From NCBI GenBank assembly GCA_964600645.1, contig CAZRJL010000034.1, forward strand, positions 1-9,536: a DNA stretch of 9,536 bases, given 5' to 3'. A program made the translations under genes and the position numbers. The DNA comes from UBA12151 sp964600645. Lineage in GTDB: Bacteria; Patescibacteriota; Minisyncoccia; Moranbacterales; UBA9337. Shown here piece after piece: positions 1-5,937 of the stretch. The stretch's first letter is position 1, and each line of letters opens with the position of its first letter. A model generated the notes under the pieces. That model ran no database searches. It was not told the origin of the DNA and saw nothing but the letters and a program-made list of their open reading frames with translations.

Positions 1-348
1 TGTGTTGGGTGTGTTTGGGGTGTTTTTGGACGAAAACCTACCGGTACGACAATTTTTGATTATGAAAAAATTGTCGTACCGGTAGGTTTTCGTCCATCAA
101 AAAAGCCCATCGAAGAAAAAGAAATAAAAGAAGAAAAGTTAGATGCGTTAAAAACAATCATAAATCGGATTGTTGAAAAAACAGGACTAGATGAAAAGAG
201 TATCACAGAAAAGATCAAAGATGTTGAAAAAGAAAAAAACATACGCCTAGAGATTGCGGCTTTGTTAGTTAGTAAAGAATACGATGTGGATGTGGACGAT
301 TGTTTTGATGAAATAGAAGAAAATATATTCAGAGGAAATAAAGAATAA
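1..348 (+). CDS. Partial charged hypothetical protein, 5' end missing
   Basis: The frame is open from the first base to a TAA at 346-348, about 115 codons, and no credible start codon lies inside, so the gene enters from the left. I do not recognise the family. The reliable part, from about codon 22, is rich in Lys and Glu and contains a predicted helical stretch (LDALKTIINRIVEKTGLDEK) followed by an acidic C-terminus with VDVDDCFDEIEE. The first 30 codons read through a near-perfect inverted repeat (28-96) and may be artefactual. In that case the true N-terminus differs from what is written here. The gene overlaps the end of the opposite-strand permease fragment by about 20 bp, which is typical of compact genomes. 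It may belong to a different organism from the rest of the window. Confidence 0.5.
   Translation, partial: CVGCVWGVFGRKPTGTTIFDYEKIVVPVGFRPSKKPIEEKEIKEEKLDALKTIINRIVEKTGLDEKSITEKIKDVEKEKNIRLEIAALLVSKEYDVDVDDCFDEIEENIFRGNKE
28..96. repeat. Near-edge perfect inverted repeat, 30-31 bp arms
   Basis: The left arm (28-57) and right arm (66-95) are exact reverse complements over 30 bp, with an 8-nt loop (gattatga). One further T-A pair (27/96) extends the stem. No T-tract follows, both arms are of mixed composition, and the structure lies inside an open reading frame at the window edge. These traits fit a fold-back from amplification or assembly better than a terminator. Confidence 0.9.
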
Positions 349-520
349 CAGGAAGTAATATTACGCCCATACAGTGGCTTCTTCTAACACCCCAATGTAT
401 TGGTATCAACCCGATGAATGTTGCGACTATCAAAATTAGCAAACCCATTATTCCTGTGAATAATAAGACTAATACAACTACCATAGAAATGGTAAGTTTG
501 ATCAACAAATCATACGGCAC
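329..520 (-). CDS. C-terminal fragment of a TctA-like integral membrane permease
   Basis: Sixty-three residues remain. Two hydrophobic segments (about residues 10-35 and 50-63) frame a conserved-looking stretch, IGLIPIHWGVRRSHCMGV, and the protein ends in LPVILYFL. From memory of the family, this ending is characteristic of tripartite-tricarboxylate-transporter-type permeases (TctA/DUF112), especially archaeal and DPANN members. A full protein would be several hundred residues, so nearly all of it is missing. The GTG at 518-520 is only the first start codon in the frame and is probably internal, because the frame continues a few codons upstream (Y-F-S-N) into the truncated polymerase gene. 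The stop TGA lies within the 3' end of the convergent plus-strand gene. The assignment rests on motif recognition without an alignment. Confidence 0.5.
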   Translation of the reverse strand: MPYDLLIKLTISMVVVLVLLFTGIMGLLILIVATFIGLIPIHWGVRRSHCMGVILLPVILYFL

Positions 521-1206
521 ATTTGAAAAATATTTTCCAAACTTCCATACTCTTGAATCAATTTTACCGCTCCTTTTTCTCCAATCCCCTTCACTCCCGG
601 AATATTGTCCGACGCATCCCCTCGCAATCCCTTGAAATCTTTGAGTTGCTCCGGAGAAATTCCATATCGCTCGCGCACCGCCGCCTCGTCATACAAAACA
701 GAATCACTCAGTCCCTTGCGCATGGTATATACTTTCGTGTGTTCATCCACCAACTGAAGCGCATCCAAATCCCCCGTAACGATTATTGTTTCAATTTCAT
801 TTTTGCTTAATTCTTTACTCTTGATTCTTGATTCTTGTTTTGCAATCGTTCCAATCACATCGTCCGCCTCAAATCCTTCCATTTCATAAATCGGGATATT
901 AAAAGCGCGCACCACTTCTTTAACGTGTGGAATTTGCGCATACAACTCATCCGGACCTTTCACGCGATTCGCTTTATATTGCTGATATTGTTTGTGCCGG
1001 AATGTCGGCGCCGCCAAATCAAAAGAAGCCGCGATGTAATCCGGCTTGAATTTTTCAATCACAGACAGAAGTGTCGAAGCAAATCCATACACGGCGTTGA
1101 CCATCTCCCCCTTTTTGGTCGTCAGTGGAGGAAGCGCATGATACGCCCGATGAATAATCGCATTGCCATCAATCAAGATCAGTTTCTTTTTATTTTCTTT
1201 ATCCAT
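502..1206 (-). CDS. polA: DNA polymerase I 5'-3' exonuclease domain, 3'-truncated
   Basis: This is the N-terminal flap/5'-3' exonuclease domain of bacterial DNA polymerase I, which removes RNA primers and flaps during lagging-strand synthesis and repair. The usual metal-binding acidic residues are visible: D13 in LIDGN, D63 in SFDLA, E113/D115/D116 in EGFEADD, D146/D148 in TGDLDAL, and D197/D200 in GDASDN. The helix-hairpin-helix GVKGIGEKGAVKLI follows at about 204-217. Homology stops after YGSLENIF (about residue 227), and the last seven residues (QMCRMIC) come from frame-shifted foreign sequence. The rest of the exonuclease domain and any polymerase domain are missing. A standalone exonuclease is possible but would also be longer. 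Residues 124-137 are encoded by heptamer micro-repeats. A TTGTAA-17-TATACT promoter lies 7 nt before the ATG. Confidence 0.85.
   Translation of the reverse strand: MDKENKKKLILIDGNAIIHRAYHALPPLTTKKGEMVNAVYGFASTLLSVIEKFKPDYIAASFDLAAPTFRHKQYQQYKANRVKGPDELYAQIPHVKEVVRAFNIPIYEMEGFEADDVIGTIAKQESRIKSKELSKNEIETIIVTGDLDALQLVDEHTKVYTMRKGLSDSVLYDEAAVRERYGISPEQLKDFKGLRGDASDNIPGVKGIGEKGAVKLIQEYGSLENIFQMCRMIC
810..837. repeat. Four tandem heptamers inside the exonuclease gene
   Basis: Read on the plus strand, the units are ATTCTTT, ACTCTTG, ATTCTTG and ATTCTTG, contiguous at 7-bp period. They encode the variable QESRIKSKELSKNE loop between two conserved acidic motifs of the exonuclease, a position where an insertion is tolerated. 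The same kind of heptamer recurs at 3935-3948 and 4155-4210. Confidence 0.85.
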
Positions 1207-1213
1207 ATATCCA

Positions 1214-1242
1214 AGTATATCCGCAAATTATGGATATTACAA
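1214..1242 (-). promoter_or_regulatory. Promoter of the exonuclease gene
   Basis: On the minus strand, TTGTAA (1237-1242), a 17-bp spacer and TATACT (1214-1219) match the sigma70 consensus well. The -10 box ends 7 nt before the ATG at 1206, so the transcript should begin at or next to the start codon (leaderless). No Shine-Dalgarno is present. Confidence 0.6.
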
Positions 1243-1248
1243 ATAAGC

Positions 1249-2001
1249 CTATTTTACATTCTTCCAAATAAATTTTATGAAGTTTTTTTGCATATCCACA
1301 ATATCTTTATCTTGAATAATCACCGCTACCAAGGAATTAAAAGAAATCAGAGCTAGCTTATCTTTTGTTACTAAAAGATCTGTGGCAAATTTCAACTCTT
1401 CCGGCAAAACCTTGTTCTTCACGAAAGAATCATACTTTTTCATTTTCAAACGCTTGAAAGCAGTGTCTGATTTTTCCACCAAATTATGGAGTTTCACCCC
1501 TCTTTCCTTTAATCGCATCAATAATTCATCGTTTTGCTCGAAAGAAAAAAGCGCAAAAAAAGCTTTCGGTGAAAAGATGGAATAGATATCCTGCCAAGTA
1601 TCAGTCATTTTCCCATATACCTCCCAAATACCGCTTTTCCCTTCATAGATACTGATCTGCGGTTTGTTAAATGATCTAGCATAGATATTTTCCAGTTCCG
1701 GGATTATTTTTTCAATGCTTTGTTTTCTCGATTCCATGTCTCTCTTTTTCTTTTCCAAAAGTGCCAGGATTTTCTTGGGGTTTTCCGGAGCATAAAAAAT
1801 CCTTTTTTTAACTACCGTCTGATAGAGCAAACCCTCTTTCAGAAGACCTTCCAAATATTGATAGACGGAGGTTCTTTTTATCCCTGATTTTTTGGAAATA
1901 TCAGTGATCGTTCCTCTGCCCATATTCAAAATAGCAAGATAGATTTCCACCTCCTTATCCTTGAGTCCGAGCTTATTTAGATCGTCATTGATTGTTTTCA
2001 T
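1249..2001 (-). CDS. TrmB-family winged-helix transcriptional regulator
   Basis: The protein has 250 residues from the ATG at 2001. An upstream in-frame TTG at 2028 is less likely because it would overlap the promoter. Residues about 10-75 form a TrmB-type winged helix: LGLKDKEVEIYLAIL, then TITDISKKSGIKRTSVYQYLEGLLKEGLL with the recognition helix, then a YAPENPKKIL wing exit. A basic helix (about 78-105) probably makes a coiled-coil linker. The C-terminal half (about 115-250) begins PQISIYEGKSGIWEVYG, the usual start of the effector part in CPR and archaeal TrmB-like proteins. The effector and targets cannot be read from sequence. The gene is divergent from the membrane protein at 2204, and the roughly 200-bp gap between them is an obvious place for its operator. 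It lies directly upstream of polA-N, but that gene has its own promoter. Confidence 0.8.
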   Translation of the reverse strand: MKTINDDLNKLGLKDKEVEIYLAILNMGRGTITDISKKSGIKRTSVYQYLEGLLKEGLLYQTVVKKRIFYAPENPKKILALLEKKKRDMESRKQSIEKIIPELENIYARSFNKPQISIYEGKSGIWEVYGKMTDTWQDIYSIFSPKAFFALFSFEQNDELLMRLKERGVKLHNLVEKSDTAFKRLKMKKYDSFVKNKVLPEELKFATDLLVTKDKLALISFNSLVAVIIQDKDIVDMQKNFIKFIWKNVK

Positions 2002-2009
2002 TATCTTCA

Positions 2010-2038
2010 ATCCTATTCCAATTTTCAAAATGTGTCAA
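2010..2038 (-). promoter_or_regulatory. Promoter of the TrmB-family gene
   Basis: A perfect TTGACA (minus strand, 2033-2038) is followed by a 17-bp spacer and TAGGAT (2010-2015), 8 nt before the ATG. The transcript would carry almost no leader. AGGA in the -10 box could alternatively act as a Shine-Dalgarno if transcription starts further upstream. Confidence 0.5.
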
Positions 2039-2136
2039 TGTTTTTAGTCATATTTTATAATGAACTTTATTAAAAATACCTAATACAAGGCAATAATTCA
2101 TAAAATATCTTTAAATATTTGACCCCGAACATACTC

Positions 2137-2165
2137 ATTGTTAATGTTTTTAATTCTTTAACAAT
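2137..2165. repeat. Inverted repeat ATTGTTAA-N13-TTAACAAT in the divergent gap
   Basis: Perfect 8-bp arms (2137-2144 and 2158-2165) lie between the TrmB-family gene and the membrane protein at 2204. This is a plausible dimer operator. The right arm belongs to a 13-nt string, ATTCTTTAACAAT, that occurs again at 8644-8656 in the border element of the octad array. Confidence 0.5.
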
Positions 2166-2190
2166 TCACAATCCATCAAACAATATTTAA

Positions 2191-2197
2191 AAGGAGG
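2191..2197 (+). promoter_or_regulatory. Strong Shine-Dalgarno AAGGAGG
   Basis: Seven consecutive bases complementary to the 16S 3' end lie 6 nt before the ATG at 2204. This decides the start of the membrane protein and shows that this genome also uses leadered, Shine-Dalgarno-dependent initiation. Confidence 0.9.
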
Positions 2198-2203
2198 TTT
2201 TTT

Positions 2204-2890
2204 ATGGACTCATTGGTAGACATCACAATGGCAATGGCATCATGGGGAATTATTATCATCTTATGCTTCTACACCATCCTGATCTTTGTCCTGATAGAAC
2301 TATCGCTCGGAAAAACAAAAGAAAAAAACGGAAGACTCCAGATAAACAAGCAAAGCTTTATCCTTAGGTTGATTTACGGCCTTAATTTCCTTGAAAAAAA
2401 AGATGAGCACAAAGCTTATCCCAAAAACTTGTGCGAGTTTTTCTGGGGACTTTTTTTCTCTTTGATTTTAGGAAGTATCGTAAGCATTCTGATGTCGATC
2501 ATTTTCGTCATCAGACCCTTTGTAAAATCGATATTTTATCTAATGTGCCTACTCTTGGGAAAGCTTCCTGAAGAAAAAAACAAGGAGGGATTCAAGCCGT
2601 ACCAGCGTTACGGAAAGAACAGCGAAAAAAAATTTATTGCCGGCTGGAAGTTTTGCGTTCCAGTGCTTATACTTTATGGCTGTTACTATGATCAATTCAT
2701 TACCTTTCTTATAGTCGGCGTCATAGGGGCATGCGCAACCCTTATTGCATGTATAATCGCATTCGTAGCATTCGAAGCCTGGCTCACCCATAAAGTGAGC
2801 TTCGAATCGAAGATGACGGTGTTAAAAATTTTTCTCAAATCAAAAAAGGAGAAAGTATGCCCGTTGCTTGATATAGTTGATGAACAATGA
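2204..2890 (+). CDS. Multi-pass membrane protein, family not recognised
   Basis: The protein has 228 residues. Strongly hydrophobic segments lie at about 12-34, 78-104 (possibly continuing to 120 as a second helix) and 164-192, with a shorter one near 149-160. The loops and the C-terminus are Lys-rich (LKSKKEKVCPLLDIVDEQ), which suggests a cytoplasmic tail. No catalytic or transport motif is visible. The start is fixed by a textbook AAGGAGG (2191-2197) 6 nt before the ATG, unlike most genes here, which lack one. The stop TGA is followed by two hairpins and a T-tract terminator. The gene stands alone between a divergent regulator and a convergent operon, so the regulator may control it, but this is only inferred from position. 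Confidence 0.75.
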   Translation: MDSLVDITMAMASWGIIIILCFYTILIFVLIELSLGKTKEKNGRLQINKQSFILRLIYGLNFLEKKDEHKAYPKNLCEFFWGLFFSLILGSIVSILMSIIFVIRPFVKSIFYLMCLLLGKLPEEKNKEGFKPYQRYGKNSEKKFIAGWKFCVPVLILYGCYYDQFITFLIVGVIGACATLIACIIAFVAFEAWLTHKVSFESKMTVLKIFLKSKKEKVCPLLDIVDEQ

Positions 2891-2914
2891 TGTCTTCGAA
2901 CAATAAACACAAAA

Positions 2915-2980
2915 GCCAGCAACCCATCGCGGTTTCTGGCCGAGCCACGCGGTCCGATACTTTGCGTGGCTTTTTTCTTT
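2915..2980 (+). terminator. Double-hairpin intrinsic terminator
   Basis: A first hairpin pairs GCCAG/CTGGC and AACC/GGTT with one mismatch (2915-2940). A second pairs AGCCACGC (2943-2950) with GCGTGGCT (2964-2971) and runs into TTTTTTCTTTTTT. It lies just after the stop at 2890, in the correct orientation to end that gene. Confidence 0.85.
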
Positions 2981-2989
2981 TTTATCCAC

Positions 2990-3030
2990 AACTTGATGTT
3001 CCAAATTGCAACTTCAAGTTTTTATTTTTT
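2990..3030 (+). terminator. Second AT-rich terminator-like hairpin
   Basis: AACTTGA/TCAAGTT plus GTT/AAC, with one T-T mismatch, form a 10-bp stem (2990-3020) around a 9-nt loop, followed by a T-rich run to 3030. It is probably a back-up terminator for the membrane protein transcript. Confidence 0.6.
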
Positions 3031-3098
3031 CTTCCCGCTTTTAAAAAACTTTTTGTCCTCAGATTTAATTCTTCTTTCAACTTTTTTTATATCCTCTT

Positions 3099-3126
3099 AT
3101 CATTTTGTTGACGTCAACAAAATGAT
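3099..3126. repeat. 28-bp perfect palindrome
   Basis: The sequence is self-complementary over 28 bp with no loop, centred on GTTGACGTCAAC, and flanked by non-matching bases. It lies in the convergent 2891-3209 gap (319 bp, no gene seen), which otherwise holds the two terminators and unremarkable AT-rich DNA. No T-tract flanks it, so it is not a standard terminator. A dimer-protein operator or a cruciform site fits better. Confidence 0.9.
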
Positions 3127-3209
3127 TGGAAACGCTTTACTTAGCCATTTCACAAGCTGTTTTCGCCTTCACCATCACACTCCTGAAATTTCGAAATAAC
3201 AAATACAAA

Positions 3210-3923
3210 TTATTTCAATTCTATCCCTTTAATAACCGCATCTTTCAAGGGGTGGTCATTTTCATTTGCGTCCATCGCTTCGATTTTGTCGACCACATCC
3301 ATTCCGTCTGTCACCTTTCCAAAATTAGTATGCTTGCCGTCCAGCCATGGGGTTTCTTCGGCTGTCACGATAAAAAACTGACTGCCATTGGTATTGGGTC
3401 CGGAATTGGCCATCGCCAGTGATCCGCGCACCAACTCGTGAGAATTGAATTCATCTTTGAAAGAATATCCCGGCCCGCCCATTCCATCATTTGACCAATC
3501 GTCATCTTTAGAATTTGGATCACCTCCCTGAATCATAAAATCTTTGATAACCCGATGAAACTTCGTCCCGTCATAGAAACCCTCGCTGGCTAATTTGAAA
3601 AAATTATTCACCGTAACCGGACTGTCTTTTCCAAAAAATTCCACTTCAATATTTCCCATATTTGTTTTAATTGTCGCCTTGGAATACTTTTCCACAAATG
3701 ACAAATCATTGAGTCCTGCATTCTCCATAGCTTTATTGACTTTCTCTTGTTCTTTTTGTGCGGCGTCTTCAATATCCTGCTTGGCTTTCTTTTGAATATC
3801 CAAAATGGAAACCGAATTGCTTTCTGAGGCAGGCTTTTCGATTTTCATTTCCGCCGGAACCGAAGAACACCCTGACAAAAATAACACAGAAATTAAAATT
3901 ATTAATACTGATATTTTTTTCAT
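3210..3923 (-). CDS. Lipoprotein peptidyl-prolyl cis-trans isomerase, cyclophilin type
   Basis: This enzyme would catalyse proline isomerisation in proteins outside the cytoplasmic membrane. Residues 1-19 are a lipoprotein signal with lipobox L-S-G-C19, followed by a linker and Lys/Glu-rich helix (20-75). The cyclophilin domain spans about 82-237 and keeps the core residues: FHRVI with catalytic R124, FMIQGGD (F129, M130, Q132), MANSGPNTNGSQFF (N173, Q182, F184) and WLDGKH (W193). The loop DDDWSNDGMGGPGYSFKDEF is the bacterial-type insertion that precedes the central strand. The gene begins 11 nt after the tsaE stop, has no good Shine-Dalgarno, and is probably co-transcribed with tsaE. Nothing essential appears missing, so it should be active. 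Confidence 0.95.
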   Translation of the reverse strand: MKKISVLIILISVLFLSGCSSVPAEMKIEKPASESNSVSILDIQKKAKQDIEDAAQKEQEKVNKAMENAGLNDLSFVEKYSKATIKTNMGNIEVEFFGKDSPVTVNNFFKLASEGFYDGTKFHRVIKDFMIQGGDPNSKDDDWSNDGMGGPGYSFKDEFNSHELVRGSLAMANSGPNTNGSQFFIVTAEETPWLDGKHTNFGKVTDGMDVVDKIEAMDANENDHPLKDAVIKGIELK

Positions 3924-3934
3924 ATTTTTTACAC

Positions 3935-3948
3935 TTAATTCTTAATTC
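3935..3948. repeat. Two heptamers spanning the tsaE stop codon
   Basis: TTAATTC occurs twice in tandem (3935-3941, 3942-3948) and encodes the last codons and stop of tsaE on the minus strand. Alone it would be unremarkable. It is listed because the same 7-bp periodicity occurs inside tsaE and polA. Confidence 0.5.
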
Positions 3949-4441
3949 TAATCACTCTTTCATTCTCATCTTTCCATTCAAACTCCATCCAAACCGCATC
4001 GGCGGGAATAATATCTCGAATTCTTTCCGCCCACTCCACTATTATAACATTACTATAATCAGAAACAATTTCTTCCCAACTAAGCTCAAGCATATCTGTT
4101 GATTCAATACGATAAGCATCAATATGATAAATTTTTTGAATTTTTAATTTATTTGAGATTTGAGATTTGAGATTTGAGATTTTTTTGTATCTTGTATCTT
4201 GTATCTTGTAATTTTTTAATACATATTCTTTCACAATATTAAAAGTAGGACTTGTATATGGTCCTTCTGCTCCCAATCCCTCCAAGAGGCCCTGCGTAAA
4301 GGTAGTTTTTCCCGCCCCCAAATCACCTGAAAGGCAAACCGCCCTTCCTTTTGCTTCTCCGGAAAGTATTTTTTTCGCCATCTCCAAGCCCAATTTCTTG
4401 GTTTGCTCGGCGCTGTTTGTGATGATTTCTTTCTTGTTCAT
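3935..4441 (-). CDS. tsaE: tRNA threonylcarbamoyladenosine biosynthesis ATPase TsaE
   Basis: TsaE is the ATPase that works with TsaB/TsaD/TsaC to make t6A37 in ANN-decoding tRNAs. From the ATG at 4441 the protein has 168 residues. An in-frame TTG eight codons upstream would overlap the promoter, so it was not chosen. Visible motifs are Walker A GDLGAGKTTF (39-48, K45/T46), SPTFNIVKEY (64-73), HIDAYR (106-111) and VEWAER (135-140), all in family order. Between the last two blocks of the core, residues about 77-103 are an extra Lys-rich segment encoded by heptamer tandem repeats, making the protein slightly longer than usual. The lipoprotein isomerase follows after 11 nt. Confidence 0.95.
   Translation of the reverse strand: MNKKEIITNSAEQTKKLGLEMAKKILSGEAKGRAVCLSGDLGAGKTTFTQGLLEGLGAEGPYTSPTFNIVKEYVLKNYKIQDTRYKKISNLKSQISNKLKIQKIYHIDAYRIESTDMLELSWEEIVSDYSNVIIVEWAERIRDIIPADAVWMEFEWKDENERVIRIKN
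4155..4210. repeat. Two adjoining heptamer tandem arrays inside tsaE
   Basis: GAGATTT occurs four times (4155-4182) and TGTATCT occurs three and a half times (4186-4210), both at strict 7-bp period. On the minus strand they encode IQDTRYKKISNLKSQISN, a low-complexity insertion between the SPTF and HIDAYR motifs. Since three heptamers equal seven codons, copy number changes in threes keep the frame. Confidence 0.9.
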
Positions 4442-4447
4442 ATTTCT

Positions 4448-4453
4448 ATAATA
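4448..4453 (-). promoter_or_regulatory. -10 box of the tsaE operon
   Basis: TATTAT on the minus strand ends 6 nt before the ATG at 4441, so the mRNA is probably leaderless. The -35 region overlaps the terminator of the preceding gene and has no clear consensus. Confidence 0.45.
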
Positions 4454-4461
4454 CCAAAAAA

Positions 4462-4490
4462 ACAAAAAATCCGGAAATCATCCGGATTTT
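4462..4490 (-). terminator. Intrinsic terminator, possibly bidirectional
   Basis: ATCCGG (4469-4474) and CCGGAT (4482-4487) form the stem with a 7-nt loop. On the minus strand the stem is followed by TTTTTTGTTTTTTT, so it ends transcripts from the exported protein gene just before tsaE. A shorter T-run on the plus side gives weak bidirectionality. Confidence 0.75.
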
Positions 4491-4532
4491 ATACTATTCA
4501 ATTCAATTGAGCTACGCCGAAAAACACATTTT

Positions 4533-4680
4533 TTACAAATTATCCCTATTCTGAGGATCCCGCTTTCCATCTTCAAAACTTTTTTTAACAGATTCTTTTT
4601 CCTTATTAATACCTTACTTATTTGGCTCGTACAAATTTTCCACTTTCATATCTTCATCTATCTGACCTGGGGTTTATCTT
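4533..4680 (-). pseudogene. Possible frameshifted C-terminal remnant of the upstream exported-protein gene
   Basis: Just past the stop at 4658, a shift of one base at the run of four C (minus strand, 4669-4672) opens a frame with the same charged character as the protein before it: PGQIDEDMKVENLYEPNK, an in-frame TAA at 4614-4616, then GINKEKESVKKSFEDGKRDP and QNRDNL ending in TAA at 4533. This looks like a lost or mis-assembled C-terminal tail of about 48 residues. Chance cannot be excluded in such an AT-rich stretch. Confidence 0.35.
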
Positions 4681-5620
4681 TTCTTATACTTGAATCTCCG
4701 GATTGATCTTGGGAAGAAGAATATATATCTTTTAGTGTTTCTACTTCTTCTTTATAATTTTTCTTTGCTATTTCCACAAGCTCGACATGTGTTTTTTTAT
4801 CTATTTTTCCATCTCGATACGATTCCATAAGCTCTTTCTTTTCTTGATCCAACTCATCCCCCGCTTCAAGAAGTTTTTTGTGATATTCCTTTTCCCCGCC
4901 ATTCAAACTTTCTCGTTGTTCAGGTCCCTGTGAAGATCCGCGCTCGTGATATCCCGGCGGAACTTGAGCGGGCGCATAATTTTCCGCGGGATACACTGGC
5001 TGTTGCACAATAACATGCCTAGGAGATGGGTAATTTGATCCTGACAAATGAACATATCCTCCTCCTTGCGGATATGCATACGCGGGTTGCATTTCTTCAT
5101 CTCGGTATCGATCATATCGTTGCTGCGGAGTTTCGATTCCGGCAGAATTCAAGATTACTTTTTCAGTTGCCTGCGTCATTCCGGAATAAGCCCCTCTCGC
5201 GATTCCCGATGCAACTCCGTCTACAATTTTTATCGCCGCAACCCCTGCCATAACTTCGACAACATCAGAAAGATCAACTCCGCTGTGCCTACCCCCCGCT
5301 TCCGCCTTCATCGGTGCTCCCGCCAACGCTCCCGCAAAAACAGTCATCGCCACGCACAAAGCGGCTGCTTTCCTTATAAGCAAATTTCTTTTTTCTTGCT
5401 TTTCCGAATTATTAGCCTCTCCCTCTTTCACAACCGCCTCGCCACCCGAAAATAACGCTTCTAATTCTTTCGTTACCATCTTTTCCGTCAAACCTCTCTC
5501 TCCTTCATTGCCTTCAACTTCATTTTCTTTTCCAGTATTCTTGCCGTTAACATCTTCCTGCTTTTTATCAACAACTTCTACCTCTACTGTTTTTTTTATT
5601 GGTATAAATCTTTCAAACAT
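4658..5620 (-). CDS. Exported or membrane-anchored Pro/Tyr-rich protein, function unknown
   Basis: The protein has 320 residues and I do not recognise the family. It has four zones. Residues 1-78 are acidic and hydrophilic (EVEVVDKKQED, EVEGNEGERG). Residues about 80-105 form a hydrophobic Ala-rich segment ending in KAEA-GG, which resembles a signal-peptidase site behind an unusually long N-region. Residues 113-160 are a Gly/Ala-rich amphipathic stretch (VVEVMAGVAAIKIVDGVASG). Residues about 165-235 are rich in Tyr, Pro and Gln (AYAYPQGGGYVHL, QQPVYPAENYAPAQVPPGY), and a charged helical region follows at 240-305. It begins 17 nt after the 97-aa gene and is probably in its operon. No Shine-Dalgarno is seen. 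The C-terminus may be shortened by a frameshift. Confidence 0.75.
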   Translation of the reverse strand: MFERFIPIKKTVEVEVVDKKQEDVNGKNTGKENEVEGNEGERGLTEKMVTKELEALFSGGEAVVKEGEANNSEKQEKRNLLIRKAAALCVAMTVFAGALAGAPMKAEAGGRHSGVDLSDVVEVMAGVAAIKIVDGVASGIARGAYSGMTQATEKVILNSAGIETPQQRYDRYRDEEMQPAYAYPQGGGYVHLSGSNYPSPRHVIVQQPVYPAENYAPAQVPPGYHERGSSQGPEQRESLNGGEKEYHKKLLEAGDELDQEKKELMESYRDGKIDKKTHVELVEIAKKNYKEEVETLKDIYSSSQDQSGDSSIRKDKPQVR

Positions 5621-5637
5621 AATATTTGCAAATCAAA

Positions 5638-5931
5638 TTATATTTTCTCCGCCAATTCGATTATTTTTTTCTTTTCTTCTTCAATAATATTTTGCATCTC
5701 TTGTTTTCCTTTTTGATTTCCTTCTTTTATCAAAATCATTGCGGCAACTTTTCTTTTCAGTATTTGATTAAACCAGCCGATTTCTTCGGGAAAAGCGGAA
5801 AATATTTCCAAATACGCATCCAATGCCTCCGACACATTGACATCAAAAAACTCAAACCACTTTTTCTTGTCATGTTCCGGCAAGTCGCTGGCAAAAATTA
5901 TTTTTTCAAGTTTTTCTTTTTTGTTTTCCAT
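5638..5931 (-). CDS. Small helical cytoplasmic protein, function unknown
   Basis: The protein has 97 residues from the ATG at 5931. Starts further upstream (in-frame ATG at 5949, TTG at 5958) would lie in the promoter. It is soluble and mostly helical: an N-terminal KKEKLEKIIFASDLPEHDKKKWFEFFD, a central VSEALDAYLEIFSAFP, and a C-terminal Glu/Lys helix (about 60-97) with coiled-coil tendency. No catalytic or binding motif is visible. It is the first gene of a two-gene unit with the exported Pro/Tyr-rich protein, which suggests a joint but unknown role. Confidence 0.7.
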   Translation of the reverse strand: MENKKEKLEKIIFASDLPEHDKKKWFEFFDVNVSEALDAYLEIFSAFPEEIGWFNQILKRKVAAMILIKEGNQKGKQEMQNIIEEEKKKIIELAEKI

Positions 5932-5937
5932 AAGATT

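Noticed and set aside
835..1356. Long plus-strand open frame of 173 codons
   Set aside because: It lies antisense to the well-supported exonuclease gene and part of the regulator gene, has no family-like sequence, and its composition reflects the opposite strand.
2887..3422. Overlapping plus-strand open frames after the membrane protein gene
   Set aside because: They read through the two terminators and the palindrome into the antisense of the cyclophilin gene, and the peptides are Phe-rich products of T-tracts.
5026..5455. Plus-strand open frames of 75 and 135 codons
   Set aside because: Antisense shadows of the exported Pro/Tyr-rich protein, with no ribosome site or recognisable motif.
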